A stretch of DNA of 64,000 nt from Calliopsis andreniformis (taxonomy: Eukaryota; Arthropoda; Insecta; Hymenoptera; Andrenidae). The stretch is taken from contig NW_027480423.1 in assembly GCF_051401765.1 (NCBI RefSeq), forward strand, positions 13,144,001-13,208,000, read 5' to 3'. The translations under genes were made by a program, and so were the position numbers. Shown in pieces: positions 38,200 to 49,771 of the stretch. The notes under the pieces were generated by a model. The model did not search any database, was not told the DNA's origin, and worked only from the letters and a program-made list of their open reading frames with translations. Positions within the stretch are counted from its first letter, which is position 1. Every line of letters starts with the position of its first letter.

Positions 38200-40188
38200 T
38201 TCCATCGTATAAAACAAATAATTGCAACCAGTTTGAAAGTGATGGTCATTTCTACGTTCCGGGCAACCTAGGCTGCACTCTAGGGCGTTGCTCCACTAGA
38301 TCGAATAGTTAGGGCCTTAGAAGTCAACGCCCGAAGCATAAAATACAAAATAAATAAAACAGTTTTTCCATCGTATAAAACGAAAAATTGCAAACAGTGT
38401 GAAAGATATGGACATTTCTACGATCCGGGCTACCTAGGCTTCACTCTATGGCATTCTTCCACCACGTCGAATAGCAACGGCCTCAGAAGTCAACGCCAGA
38501 AGCATAAAATACGATATAAATACAACAGCTTTTCCATCGTATAAAACAAATAATTGCAACCAGTGTGAAGGTTATGGTTATTTCTAAGTTCCGGGCAACC
38601 TAGGCTTCACTGTATGGCGTTCTTCCACCACATCGAATAGCTACGGCCTCAGAAGTCAGCGCCTGAAGTATAAAATACAATAAAAATACAACAGTTTTTC
38701 CATCATATAAAACGAATGATAGCAACCAGTGTGAAAGTTATGGTCATTTCTACATTTCGAGCAACCTAGGCTTCACTCTAGGGCGTTGGTCCACCTGATC
38801 GAATAGTTAGGGCCTTAGAAGTCAACGCCCGAGGCATTAAATACAAAATAAATAGAACGGTTTTTCCATTGTATAAAACGAATAATTGCTACCAGTGTGA
38901 AAGTTATGGTCATTTCTACGTTCCGCGCAACCTGGGCTTTACTCTAGGGCGTTGTTCCACCAGATCGAGTAGTTAGGGCCTAAGAAGTCAACGCCAGAAG
39001 CATAAAATACGATATAAATACAACAGCTTTTCCATCGTATAAAACAAATAATTGCAAGCAGTGTGAAAGTTATGGTCATTTCTACGTTCCGGGCAACCTA
39101 GGCTTCACTGTATGGCGTTCTTCCACCACATCCGATTGCTACGGCCTCAGAAGTCAACGCCTGAAGTATAAAATACAATAAAAATACATCAGTCTTTCCA
39201 TCCTATAACAGGAATAATTGCAACCCGTGCGAAAGGGATGGTCATTTCTACGTTCCAGGCAACCTAGGCTTCACTCTAGGGCGTTGCTCCACCAGATCAA
39301 ACAGTTAGGGCCTTAGAAGTCAACGCCCGAAGCATTAAATACAAAATAAATAGAACAGTTTTTCCATTGTACAAAACGAATAATTGCTACCAGTGTAAAA
39401 GTTATGGTCATTTCTACGTTCCGGGCAACCTAGACTACACCCTAGGCCGTTGTTCCACCAGATCGAATAGTTAGGGCCTAAGAAGTGAACGCCAGAAGCA
39501 TAAAATACAATATAAATACAACAGTTTTTCCATCGTATAAAACGAATAATTGCAACCAGTATGAAACTTATGGTCATTTCTACGTACCGGACAACCTAGG
39601 CTTCACACTAGGGCGTTGCTCTACCAGATCGAATAGTTAGGGCCTTAGAAGTCAACGCCCGAAGCATAAAATACAAAATAAATAGAACAGTTTTTCCATC
39701 GTATAAAACGAATAATTGCTACCAGTGTGAAAGTTATGGTCATTTCTACTTTCCGGGCAACCTAGGCTTCACCCTAGGGCGTTGTTCCACCAGAAGGAAT
39801 AGTTAGGGCCTAAGAAGTCAACGCCAGAAGCATAAAATACGTTATAAATACAACAGCTTTTCCATCGTATAAAACAAATAATTGCAACCAGTTTGAAAGT
39901 GATGGTCATTTCTACGTACCGGGCAACCTAGGCTTCACTCTAGGGCGTTGCTCCACCAGATCGAATAGTTAGGGCCTTAGAAGTCAACGCCCGAAGCATA
40001 AAATATAAAATAAATAGAACAGTTTTTCCATCGTATAAAACGAATAATTGCTACCATTGTGAAAGTTATTGTCATTTCTACCTTCAGGGCAACCTAAACT
40101 TCACCCTAGGGCGTTGTTCCACCAGATGGAATAGTTAGGGCCTAAGAAGTCAACGCCAGAAGCATAAAATACGATATAAATACAACAG
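38200..40188. repeat. 2-kb block repeated at 42848-44836 (offset 4648 = 28 monomers)
   Basis: About 12 monomers in the same order. Markers: CTGCACTCTAGGGCG ... CCACTAGATCG (38273/42921), ACATTTCGAGCAACC (38752/43400), AAATACGTTATAAATAC, and CCTTCAGGGCAACCTAAAC (40081/44729). The right limit is in the AT-rich half, at ACAACAGC here against ACAACAGT in the partner. Confidence 0.9.
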
Positions 40189-40641
40189 CTTTTCCATCGT
40201 ATAAAACGAATAATTGCTACCAGTGTAAAAGTTATGGTCATTTCTACGTTCCGGGCAACCTAGGCTCCACCCTAGGCCGTTGTTCCACCAGATCGAATAG
40301 TTAGGGCCTAAGAAGTGAACGCCAGAAGCATAAAATACAATATAAATACAACAGTTTTTCCATCATATAAAACGAATGATAGCAACGAGTGTGAAAGTTA
40401 TGGTCATTTCTACGTTCCGAGCAACCTAGGTTTCACTCTACGGCGATGCTCCACCAGATCAAACAGTTAGGGCCTTAGAAGTCAACGCCCGAAGCATAAA
40501 ATACAAAATAAATAGAACGGCTTTTCCATTGTATAAAACGAATAATTGCTACCAGTGTGAAAGTTATGGTCATTTCTACGTTCCGCGCAACCTGGGCTTT
40601 ACTCTAGGGCGTTGTTCCACCAGATGGAATAGTTAGGGCCT
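40189..40641. repeat. About 2.7 monomers, one of them absent from the 44.8-kb copy
   Basis: It contains a type 1 monomer with CTAGGCTCCACCCTAGGCC and one with GAATGATAGCAACGAGTG (40381). In the partner near 44837 the first is missing and the offset falls from 4648 to 4482, exactly one monomer. The CAACGAGTG state also occurs near 44864, 47024, 52502, 56818, 58312, 60968 and 62460. Confidence 0.85.
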
Positions 40642-41139
40642 AAGAAGTCAACGCCAGAAGCATAAAATACGATATAAATACAACAGCTTTTCCATCGTAT
40701 AAAACAAATAATTGCAAGCAGTGTGAAAGTTATGGTCATTTCTACGTTCCGGGCAACCTAGGCTTCACTGTATGGCGTTCTTCCACCACATCGGATAGCT
40801 ACGGCCTCAGAAGTCAACGCCTGAAGTATAAAATACAATAAAAATACATCAGTCTTTCCATCCTATAACAGGAATAATTGCAACCCGTGTGAAAGGGATG
40901 GTCATTTCTACGTTCCGGGCTACCTAGGCTTCACTGTATGGCGTTCTTCCACCACATCGGATAGCTACGGCCTCAGAAGTCAACGCCTGAAGTATAAAAT
41001 ACAATAAAAATACATCAGTCTTTCCATCCTATAACAGGAATAATTGCAACCCGTGTGAAAGATCTGGACATTTCTACGATCCGGGCTACCTAGGCTTCAC
41101 TCTACGGCATTCTTCCACCACATCGAATAGCAACGGCCT
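40642..41139. repeat. Trimer higher-order repeat, copy 1 (498 bp)
   Basis: Monomer starts at 40642, 40808 and 40974: a type 2, a type 3 ending in TGTATGGCG, and a type 3 with GATCTGGACATTTCTACGA and CTACGGCATTCTTCC. It is followed directly by a nearly identical copy. In the related place near 45.1 kb only one copy exists. Confidence 0.92.
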
Positions 41140-41637
41140 CAGAAGTCAACGCCAGAAGCATAAAATACGATATAAATACAACAGCTTTTCCATCGTATAA
41201 AACAAATAATTGCAAGCAGTGTGAAAGTTATGGTCATTTCTACGTTCCGGGCAACCTAGGCTTCACTGTATGGCGTTCTTCCACCACATCGGATAGCTAC
41301 GGCCTCAGAAGTCAACGCCTGAAGTATAAAATACAATAAAAATACATCAGTCTTTCCATCCTATAACAGGAATAATTGCAACCCGTGTGAAAGGGATGGT
41401 CATTTCTACGTTCCGGGCTACCTAGACTTCACTGTATGGCGTTCTTCCACCACATCGGATAGCTACGGCCTCAGAAGTCAACGCCTGAAGTATAAAATAC
41501 AATAAAAATACATCAGTCTTTCCATCCTATAACAGGAATAATTGCAACCCGTGTGAAAGATCTGGACATTTCTACGATCCGGGCTACCTAGGCTTCACTC
41601 TACGGCATTCTTCCACCACATCGAATAGCAACGGCCT
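41140..41637. repeat. Trimer higher-order repeat, copy 2 (498 bp)
   Basis: Second tandem copy. I saw only one or two differences from copy 1, for example CTACCTAGACTTCACTG here against CTACCTAGGCTTCACTG. It ends at 41637, after which a type 2 relative with CTAAGTTCCGGGC follows. Confidence 0.92.
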
Positions 41638-43980
41638 CAGAAGTCAACGCCAGAAGCATAAAATACGATATAAATACAACAGCTTTTCCATCGTATAAAA
41701 CAAATAATTGCAACCAGTGTGAAAGTTATGGTCATTTCTAAGTTCCGGGCAACCTAGGCTTCACTGTATGGCGTTCTTCCACCACATCGAATAGCTACGG
41801 CCTCAGAAGTCAGCGCCTGAAGTATAAAATACAATAAAAATACAACAGTTTTTCCATCATATAAAACGAATAACTGCTACCAGTGTGAAAGTTATGGTCA
41901 TTTCTACTTTCCGGGCAACCTAGGCTTCACCCTAGGGCGTTGTTCCACCAGATGGAATAGTTAGGGCCTAGGAAGTCTACGCCAGAAGCATAAAATACGA
42001 TATAAATACAACAGCTTTTCCATCGTATAAAACAAATAATTGCAACCAGTTTGAAAGTGATGGTCATTTCTACGTACCGGGCAACCTAGGCTTCACTCTA
42101 GGGCGTTGCTCCACCAGATCGAATAGTTAGGGCCTTTGAAGTCAACGCCCGAAGCATAAAATACAAAATAAATAGAACAGTTTTTCCATCGTATAAAACG
42201 AATAATTGCTACCAGTATGAAAGTTATGGTCATTTCTACTTTCCGGGCAACCTAGGCTTCACCCTAGGGCGTTGTTCCACCATATGGAATAGTTAGGGCC
42301 TAAGAAGTCAACGCCAGAAGCATAAAATACGATATAAATACAACAGCTTTTCCATCGTATAAAACGAATAATTGCTACCAGTGTAAAAGTTATGGTCATT
42401 TCTACGTTCCGGGCAACCTAGGCTTCTCCCTAGGCCGTTGTTCCACCAGATCGAATAGTTAGGTCCTAAGAAGTGAACGCCAGGAGCATAAAATACAATA
42501 TAAATACAACAGTTTTTCCATCATATAAAACGAATGATAGCAACCAGTGTGAAAGTTATGGTCATTTCTACGTTCCGGGCAATCTAGGCTGCACTCTAGG
42601 GCGTTGCTCCACCAGATCGAATAGTTAGGGCCTTAGAAGTCAACGCCCGAAGCATAAAATACAATATAAATACAACAGTTTTTCCATCGTATAAAACGAA
42701 TAATTGCAACCAGTATGAAACTTATGGTCATTTCTACGTTCCGGGCAACCTAGGCTTCACCCTAGGGCGTTGTTCCTCCAGATGGAATAGTTAGGGCCTA
42801 AGAAGTCAACGCCAGAGGCATAAAATACGATATAAATACAACAGCTTTTCCATCGTATAAATCAAATAATTGCAACCAGTTTGTTAGTGATGGTAATTTC
42901 TACGTTCCGGGCAACCTAGGCTGCACTCTAGGGCGTTGCTCCACTAGATCGAATAGTTAGGGCCTTAGAAGTCAACGCCCGAAGCATAAAATACAAAATA
43001 AATAAAACAGTTTTTCCATCGTATAAAACGAAAAATTGCAAACAGTGTGAAAGATATGGACATTTCTACGATCCGGGCTACCTAGGCTTCACTCTATGGC
43101 ATTCTTCCACCACATCGAATAGCAACGGCCTCAGAAGTCAACGCCAGAAGCATAAAATACGATATAAATACAACAGCTTTTCCATCGTATAAAACAAATA
43201 ATTGCAACCAGTGTGAAAGTTATGGTCATTTCTAAGTTCCGGGCAACCTAGGCTTCACTGTATGGCGTTCTTCCACCACATCGAATAGCTACGGCCTCAG
43301 AAGTCAGCGCCTGAAGTATAAAATACAATAAAAATACAACAGTTTTTCCATCATATAAAACGAATGATAGCAACCAGTGTGAAAGTTATGGTCATTTCTA
43401 CATTTCGAGCAACCTAGGCTTCACTCTAGGGCGTTGGTCCACCTGATCGAATAGTTAGGGCCTTAGAAGTCAACGCCCGAGGCATTAAATACAAAATAAA
43501 TAGAACGGTTTTTCCATTGTATAAAACGAATAATTGCTACCAGTGTGAAAGTTATGGTCATTTCTACGTTCCGCGCAACCTGGGCTTTACTCTAGGGCGT
43601 TGTTCCACCAGATCGAGTAGTTAGGGCCTAAGAAGTCAACGCCAGAAGCATAAAATACGATATAAATACAACAGCTTTTCCATCGTATAAAACAAATAAT
43701 TGCAAGCAGTGTGAAAGTTATGGTCATTTCTACGTTCCGGGCAACCTAGGCTTCACTGTATGGCGTTCTTCCACCACATCGGATTGCTACGGCCTCAGAA
43801 GTCAACGCCTGAAGTATAAAATACAATAAAAATACATCAGTCTTTCCATCCTATAACAGGAATAATTGCAACCCGTGCGAAAGGGATGGTCATTTCTACG
43901 TTCCAGGCAACCTAGGCTTCACTCTAGGGCGTTGCTCCACCAGATCAAACACTTAGGGCCTTAGAAGTCAACGCCCGAAG
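41638..43980. repeat. 2.3-kb block repeated at 49772-52114 (offset 8134 = 49 monomers)
   Basis: About 14 monomers. Markers are CTAAGTTCCGGGC, GGGCCTTTGAAGTC (42131/50265), CACCATATGGAATAG, CTTCTCCCTAGGCCG, CAGTTTGTTAGTGATGG (42878/51012) and CATCGGATTGCTACGG. The copies are nearly identical, with changes such as GATGGTAATTTC against GATGGTCATTTC. The right edge is at GAAGCATTAAATAC here against GAAGCATAAAATAT there. Confidence 0.9.
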
Positions 43981-45123
43981 CATTAAATACAAAATAAATA
44001 GAACAGTTTTTCCATTGTACAAAACGAATAATTGCTACCCGTGTAAAAGTTATGGTCATTTCTACGTTCCGGGCAACCTAGACTTCACCCTAGGCCGTTG
44101 TTCCACCAGATCGAATAGTTAGGGCCTAAGAAGTGAACGCCAGAAGCATAAAATACAATATAAATACAACAGTTTTTCCATCGTATAAAACGAATAATTG
44201 CAACCAGTATGAAACTTATGGTCATTTCTACGTACCGGACAACCTAGGCTTCACACTAGGGCGTTGCTCTACCAGATCGAATAGTTAGGGCCTTAGAAGT
44301 CAACGCCCGAAGCATAAAATACAAAATAAATAGAACAGTTTTTCCATCGTATAAAACGAATAATTGCTACCAGTGTGAAAGTTATGGTCATTTCTACTTT
44401 CCGGGCAACCTAGGCTTCACCCTAGGGCGTTGTTCCACCAGAAGGAATAGTTAGGGCCTAAGAAGTCAACGCCAGAAGCATAAAATACGTTATAAATACA
44501 ACAGCTTTTCCATCGTATAAAACAAATAATTGCAACCAGTTTGAAAGTGATGGTCATTTCTACGTACCGGGCAACCTAGGCTTCACTCTAGGGCGTTACT
44601 CCACCAGATCGAATAGTTAGGGCCTTAGAAGTCAACGCCCGAAGCATAAAATATAAAATAAATAGAACAGTTTTTCCATCGTATAAAACGAATAATTGCT
44701 ACCATTGTGAAAGTTATTGTCATTTCTACCTTCAGGGCAACCTAAACTTCACCCTAGGGCGTTGTTCCACCAGATGGAATAGTTAGGGCCTAAGAAGTCA
44801 ACGCCAGAAGCATAAAATACGATATAAATACAACAGTTTTTCCATCATATAAAACGAATGATAGCAACGAGTGTGAAAGTTATGGTCATTTCTACGTTCC
44901 GAGCAACCTAGGTTTCACTCTACGGCGATGCTCCACCAGATCAAACAGTTAGGGCCTTAGAAGTCAACGCCCGAAGCATAAAATACAAAATAAATAGAAC
45001 GGTTTTTCCATTGTATAAAACGAATAATTGCTACCAGTGTGAAAGTTATGGTCATTTCTACGTTCCGCGCAACCTGGGCTTTACTCTAGGGCGTTGTTCC
45101 ACCAGATGGAATAGTTACGGCCT
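43981..45123. repeat. Continuation of the 4648-bp duplication, with a one-monomer deletion
   Basis: 43981-44836 equals 39333-40188. At 44837 one monomer found at 40189-40354 is missing, and from there the offset to the left copy is 4482. Markers include CTACCCGTGTAAAAG, GGGCGTTACTCC and CTTCAGGGCAACCTAAAC (44731). Confidence 0.87.
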
Positions 45124-45621
45124 AAGAAGTCAACGCCAGAAGCATAAAATACGATATAAATACAACAGCTTTTCCATCGTATAAAACAAATAATTGCAAG
45201 CAGTGTGAAAGTTATGGTCATTTCTACGTTCCGGGCAACCTAGGCTTCACTGTATGGCGTTCTTCCACCACATCGGATATTTACGGCCTCAGAAGTCAAC
45301 GCCTGAAGTATAAAATACAATAAAAATACATCAGTCTTTCCATCCTATAACAGGAATAATTGCAACCCGTGTGAAAGGGATGGTCATTTCTACGTTCCGG
45401 TCTACCTAGGCTTCACTGTATGGCGTTCTTCCACCACATCGGATAGCTACGGCCTCAGAAGTCAATGCCTGAAGTATAAAATACAATAAAAATACATCAG
45501 TCTTTCCATCCTATAACAGGAATAATTGCAACCCGTGTGAAAGATCTGGACATTTCTACGATCCGGGCTACCTAGGCTTCACTCTACGGCATTCTTCCAC
45601 CACATCGAATAGCAACGGCCT
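45124..45621. repeat. Single-copy trimer related to 40642-41637
   Basis: The same three monomers as the tandem trimer, but only once. It has private changes ATCGGATATTTACGG, CCGGTCTACC and GTCAATGCCTG, so the single copy has drifted independently of the duplicated one. Confidence 0.88.
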
Positions 45622-46212
45622 CAGAAGTCAACGCCAGAAGCATAAAATACGATATAAATACAACAGCTTTTCCATCGTATAAAACAAATAATTGCAACCA
45701 GTGTGAAAGTTATGGTCATTTCTAAGTTCCGGGCAACCTAGGCTTCACTGTATGGCGTTCTTCCACCACATCGAATAGCTACGGCCTCAGAAGTCAGCGC
45801 CTGAAGTATAAAATACAATAAAAATACAACAGTTTTTCCATCATATAAAACGAATGATAGCAACCAGTGTGAAAGTTATGGTCATTTCTACATTTCGAGC
45901 AACCTAGGCTTCACTCTAGGGCGTTGGTCCACCTGATCGAATAGTTAGGGCCTTAGAAGTCAACGCCCGAAGCATTAAATACAAAATAAATAGAACGGTT
46001 TTTCCATTGTATAAAACGAATAATTGCTACCAGTGTGAAAGTTATGGTCATTACTACGTTCCGCGCAACCTGGGCTTTACTCTAGGGCGTTGTTCCACCA
46101 GATCGAGTAGTTAGGGCCTAAGAAGTGAACGCCAGAAGCATAAAATACAATGTAAATACAACAGTTTTTCCATCGTATAAAACGAATAATTGCAACCAGT
46201 ATGAAACTTATG
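45622..46212. repeat. Block with the chimeric ACATTTCGAGC monomer, shared with 43.1-43.6 kb
   Basis: It is collinear with 43132-43630 at 2490 bp (15 monomers), markers CTAAGTTCCGGGC and ACATTTCGAGC (45890). The last part changes to GAAGTGAACGCC and ACAATGTAAATAC. Confidence 0.82.
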
Positions 46213-49073
46213 GTCATTTCTACGTACCGGGCAACCTAGGCTTCACACTAGGGCGTTGCTCTACCAGATCGAATAGTTAGGGCCTTAGAAGTCAACGCCC
46301 GAAGCATAAAATACAAAATAAATAGAACAGTTTTTCCATCGTATAAAACGAATAATTGCTACCAGTGTGAAAGTTATGGTCATTTCTACTTTCCGGGCAA
46401 CCTAGGCTTCACCCTAGGGCGTTGTTCCACCAGAAGGAATAGTTATGGCCTAAGAAGTCAACGCCAGAAGCATAAAATACGTTATAAATACAACAGCTTT
46501 TCCATCGTATAAAACAAATAATTGCAACCAGTTTGAAAGTGATGGTCATTTCTACGTACCGGGCAACCTAGGCTTCACTCTAGGGCGTTGCTCCACCAGA
46601 TCGAATAGTTAGGGCCTTAGAAGTCAACGCCCGAAGCATAAAATATAAAATAAATAGAACAGTTTTTCCATCGTATAAAACGAATAATTGCTACCATTGT
46701 GAAAGTTATTGTCATTTCTACCTTCAGGGCAACCTAAACTTCACCCTAGGGCGTTGTTCCACCAGATGGAATAGTTAGGGCCTAAGAAGTCAACGCCAGA
46801 AGCATAAAATACGATATAAATACAACAGCTTTTCCATCGTATAAAACGAATAATTGCTACCAGTGTAAAAGTTATGGTCATTTCTACGTTCCGGGCAACC
46901 TAGGCTCCACCCTAGGCCGTTGTTCCACCAGATCGAATAGTTAGGGCCTAAGAAGTGAACGCCAGAAGCATAAAATACAATATAAATACAACAGTTTTTC
47001 CATCATATAAAACGAATGATAGCAACGAGTGTGAAAGTTATGGTCATTTCTACGTTCCGAGCAACCTAGGTTTCACTCTACGGCGATGCTCCACCAGATC
47101 AAACAGTTAGGGACTTAGAAGTCAACGCCCGAAGCATAAAATACAAAATAAATAGAACGGTTTTTCCATTGTATAAAACGAATAATTGCTACCAGTGTGA
47201 AAGTTATGGTCATTTCTACGTTCCGCGCAACCTGGGCTTTACTCTAGGGCGTTGTTCCACCAGATGGAATAGTTAGGGCCTAAGAAGTCAACGCCAGAAG
47301 CATAAAATACGATATAAATACAACAGCTTTTCCATCGTATAAAACAAATAATTGCAAGCAGTGTGAAAGTTATGGTCATTTCTACGTTCCGGGCAACCTA
47401 GGCTTCACTGTATGGCGTTCTTCCACCACATCGGATAGCTACGGCCTCAGAAGTCAACGCCTGAAGTATAAAATACAATAAAAATACATCAGTCTTTCCA
47501 TCCTATTACAGGAATAATTGCAACCCGTGTGAAAGGGATGGTCATTTCTACGTTCCGGGCTACCTAGGCTTCACTGTATGGCGTTCTTCCACCACATCGG
47601 ATAGCTACGGCCTCAGAAGTCAACGCCTGAAGTATAAAATACAATAAAAATACATCAGCCTTTCCATCCTATAACAGGAATAATTGCAACCCGTGTGAAA
47701 GATCTGGACATTTCTACGATCCGGGCTACCTAGGCTTCACTCTACGGCGATGCTCCACCAGATCAAACAGATAAGGCCTTAGAAGTCAACGCCCGAAGCA
47801 TAAAATACAAGATAAATAGAACGGTTTTTCCATTGTATAAAACGAATAATTGCTGCCAGTGTAAATGCTATGGTCATTTCTACGTTCCGGGCAACCTAGA
47901 CTTCACCCTAGGCCGTTGTTCCACCAGATCGAATAGTTAGGGCCTAAGAAGTGAACGCCAGAAGCATAAAATACAATATAAATACAACAGTTTTTCCATC
48001 GTATAAAACGAATAATTGCAACCAGTATGAAACCTATGGTCATTTCTACGTACCGGGCAACCTAGGCTTCACACTAGGGCGTTGCTCTACCCGATCGAAT
48101 AGTTAGGGCCTTAGAAGTCAACGCCCGAAGCATAAAATACAAAATAAATAGAACAGTTTTTCCATCCTATAAAACGAATAACTGCTACCAGTGTGAAAGT
48201 TATGGTCATTTCTACTTTCCGGGCAACCTAGGCTTCACCCTAGGGCGTTGTTCCACCAGATGGAATAGTTAGGGCCTAGGAAGTCTACGCCAGAAGCATA
48301 AAATACGATATAAATACAACAGCTTTTCCATCGTATAAAACAAATAATTGCAACCAGTTTGAAAGTGATGGTCATTTCTACGTACCGGGCAACCTAGGCT
48401 TCACTCTAGGGCGTTGCTCCACCAGATCGAATAGTTAGGGCCTTTGAAGTCAACGCCCGAAGCATAAAATACAAAACAAATAGAACAGTTTTTCCATCGT
48501 ATAAAACGAATAATTGCTACCAGTATGAAAGTTATGGTCATTTCTACTTTCCGGGCAACCTAGGCTTCACCCTAGGGCGTTGTTCCACCATATGGAATAG
48601 TTAGGGCCTAAGAAGTCAACGCCAGAAGCATAAAATACGATATAAATACAACAGCTTTTCCATCGTATAAAACGAATAATTGCTACCAGTGTAAAAGTTA
48701 TGGTCATTTCTACGTTCCGGGCAACCTAGGCTTCTCCCTAGGCCGTTGTTCCACCAGATCGAATAGTTAGGTCCTAAGAAGTGAACGCCAGGAGCATAAA
48801 ATACAATATAAATACAACAGTTTTTCCATCATATAAAACGAATGATAGCAACCAGTGTGAAAGTTATGGTCATTTCTACGTTCCGGGCAATCTAGGCTGC
48901 ACTCTAGGGCGTTGCTCCACCAGATCGAATAGTTAGGGCCTTAGAAGTCAACGCCCGAAGCATAAAATACAAAATAAATAGAACAGTTTTTCCATCGTAT
49001 AAAACGAATAATTGCTACCAGTGTGAAAGTTATGGTCATTTCTACTTTCCGGGCAACCTAGGCTTCACCCTAG
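46213..49073. repeat. 2.9-kb block: 46620-49073 repeats at 52098-54551, 46213-48140 at 56007-57934
   Basis: Offset 5478 (33 monomers) to 52.1-54.55 kb is supported by CCTTCAGGGCAACC (46721/52199) and CATCCTATTACAGG (47499/52977). Offset 9794 (59 monomers) to 56.0-57.9 kb is supported by CCTTCAGGGCAACC (46721/56515) and GATCTGGACATTTC (47701/57495). The region carries the CAAACAGATAAGGCC variant and GTAAATGCTATGG. Confidence 0.88.
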
Positions 49074-49771
49074 GGCGTTGTTCCACCAGAAGGAATAGTT
49101 AGGACCTAAGAAGTCAACGCCAGAAGCATAAAATACGTTATAAATACAACAGCTTTTCCATCGTATAAAACAAATAATTGCAACCAGTTTGAAAGTGATG
49201 GTCATTTCTACGTACCGGGCAACCTAGGCTTCACTCTAGGGCGTTGCTCCACCAGATCGAATAGTTAGGGCCTTAGAAGTCAACGCCCGAAGCATAAAAT
49301 ATAAAATAAATAGAACAGTTTTTCCATCGTATAAAACGAATAATTGCTACCAGTGTGAAAGTTATTGTCATTTCTACCTTCAGGGCAACCTAAACTTCAC
49401 CCTAGGGCGTTGTTCCACCAGATGGAATAGTTAGGGCCTAAGAAGTCAACGCCAGAAGCATAAAATACGATATAAATACAACAGCTTTTCCATCGTATAA
49501 AACAAATAATTGCAAGCCGTGTGAAAGTTATGGTCATTTCTACGTTCCGGGCAACCTAGGCTTCACTGTATGGCGTTCTTCCACCACATCGGATGGCTAC
49601 GGCCTCAGAAGTCAACGCCTGAAGTATAAAATACAATAAAAATACAACAGTCTTTCCATCCTATAACAGGAATAATTGCAACCCGTGTGAAAGGGATGGT
49701 CATTTCTACGTTCCAGGCAACCTAGGCTTCACTCTAGGGCGTTGCTCCACCAGATCAAATAGTTAGGGCCT
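49074..49771. repeat. Four mixed monomers between large blocks
   Basis: They include CAGAAGGAATAGTTAGGACC, AAATACGTTATAAATAC, CTTCAGGGCAACCTAAAC (49379) and CAAGCCGTGTGAAAG (49513). Each matches a different block (44.4, 46.4 and 37.4 kb), so this interval is itself a patchwork. Confidence 0.8.
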
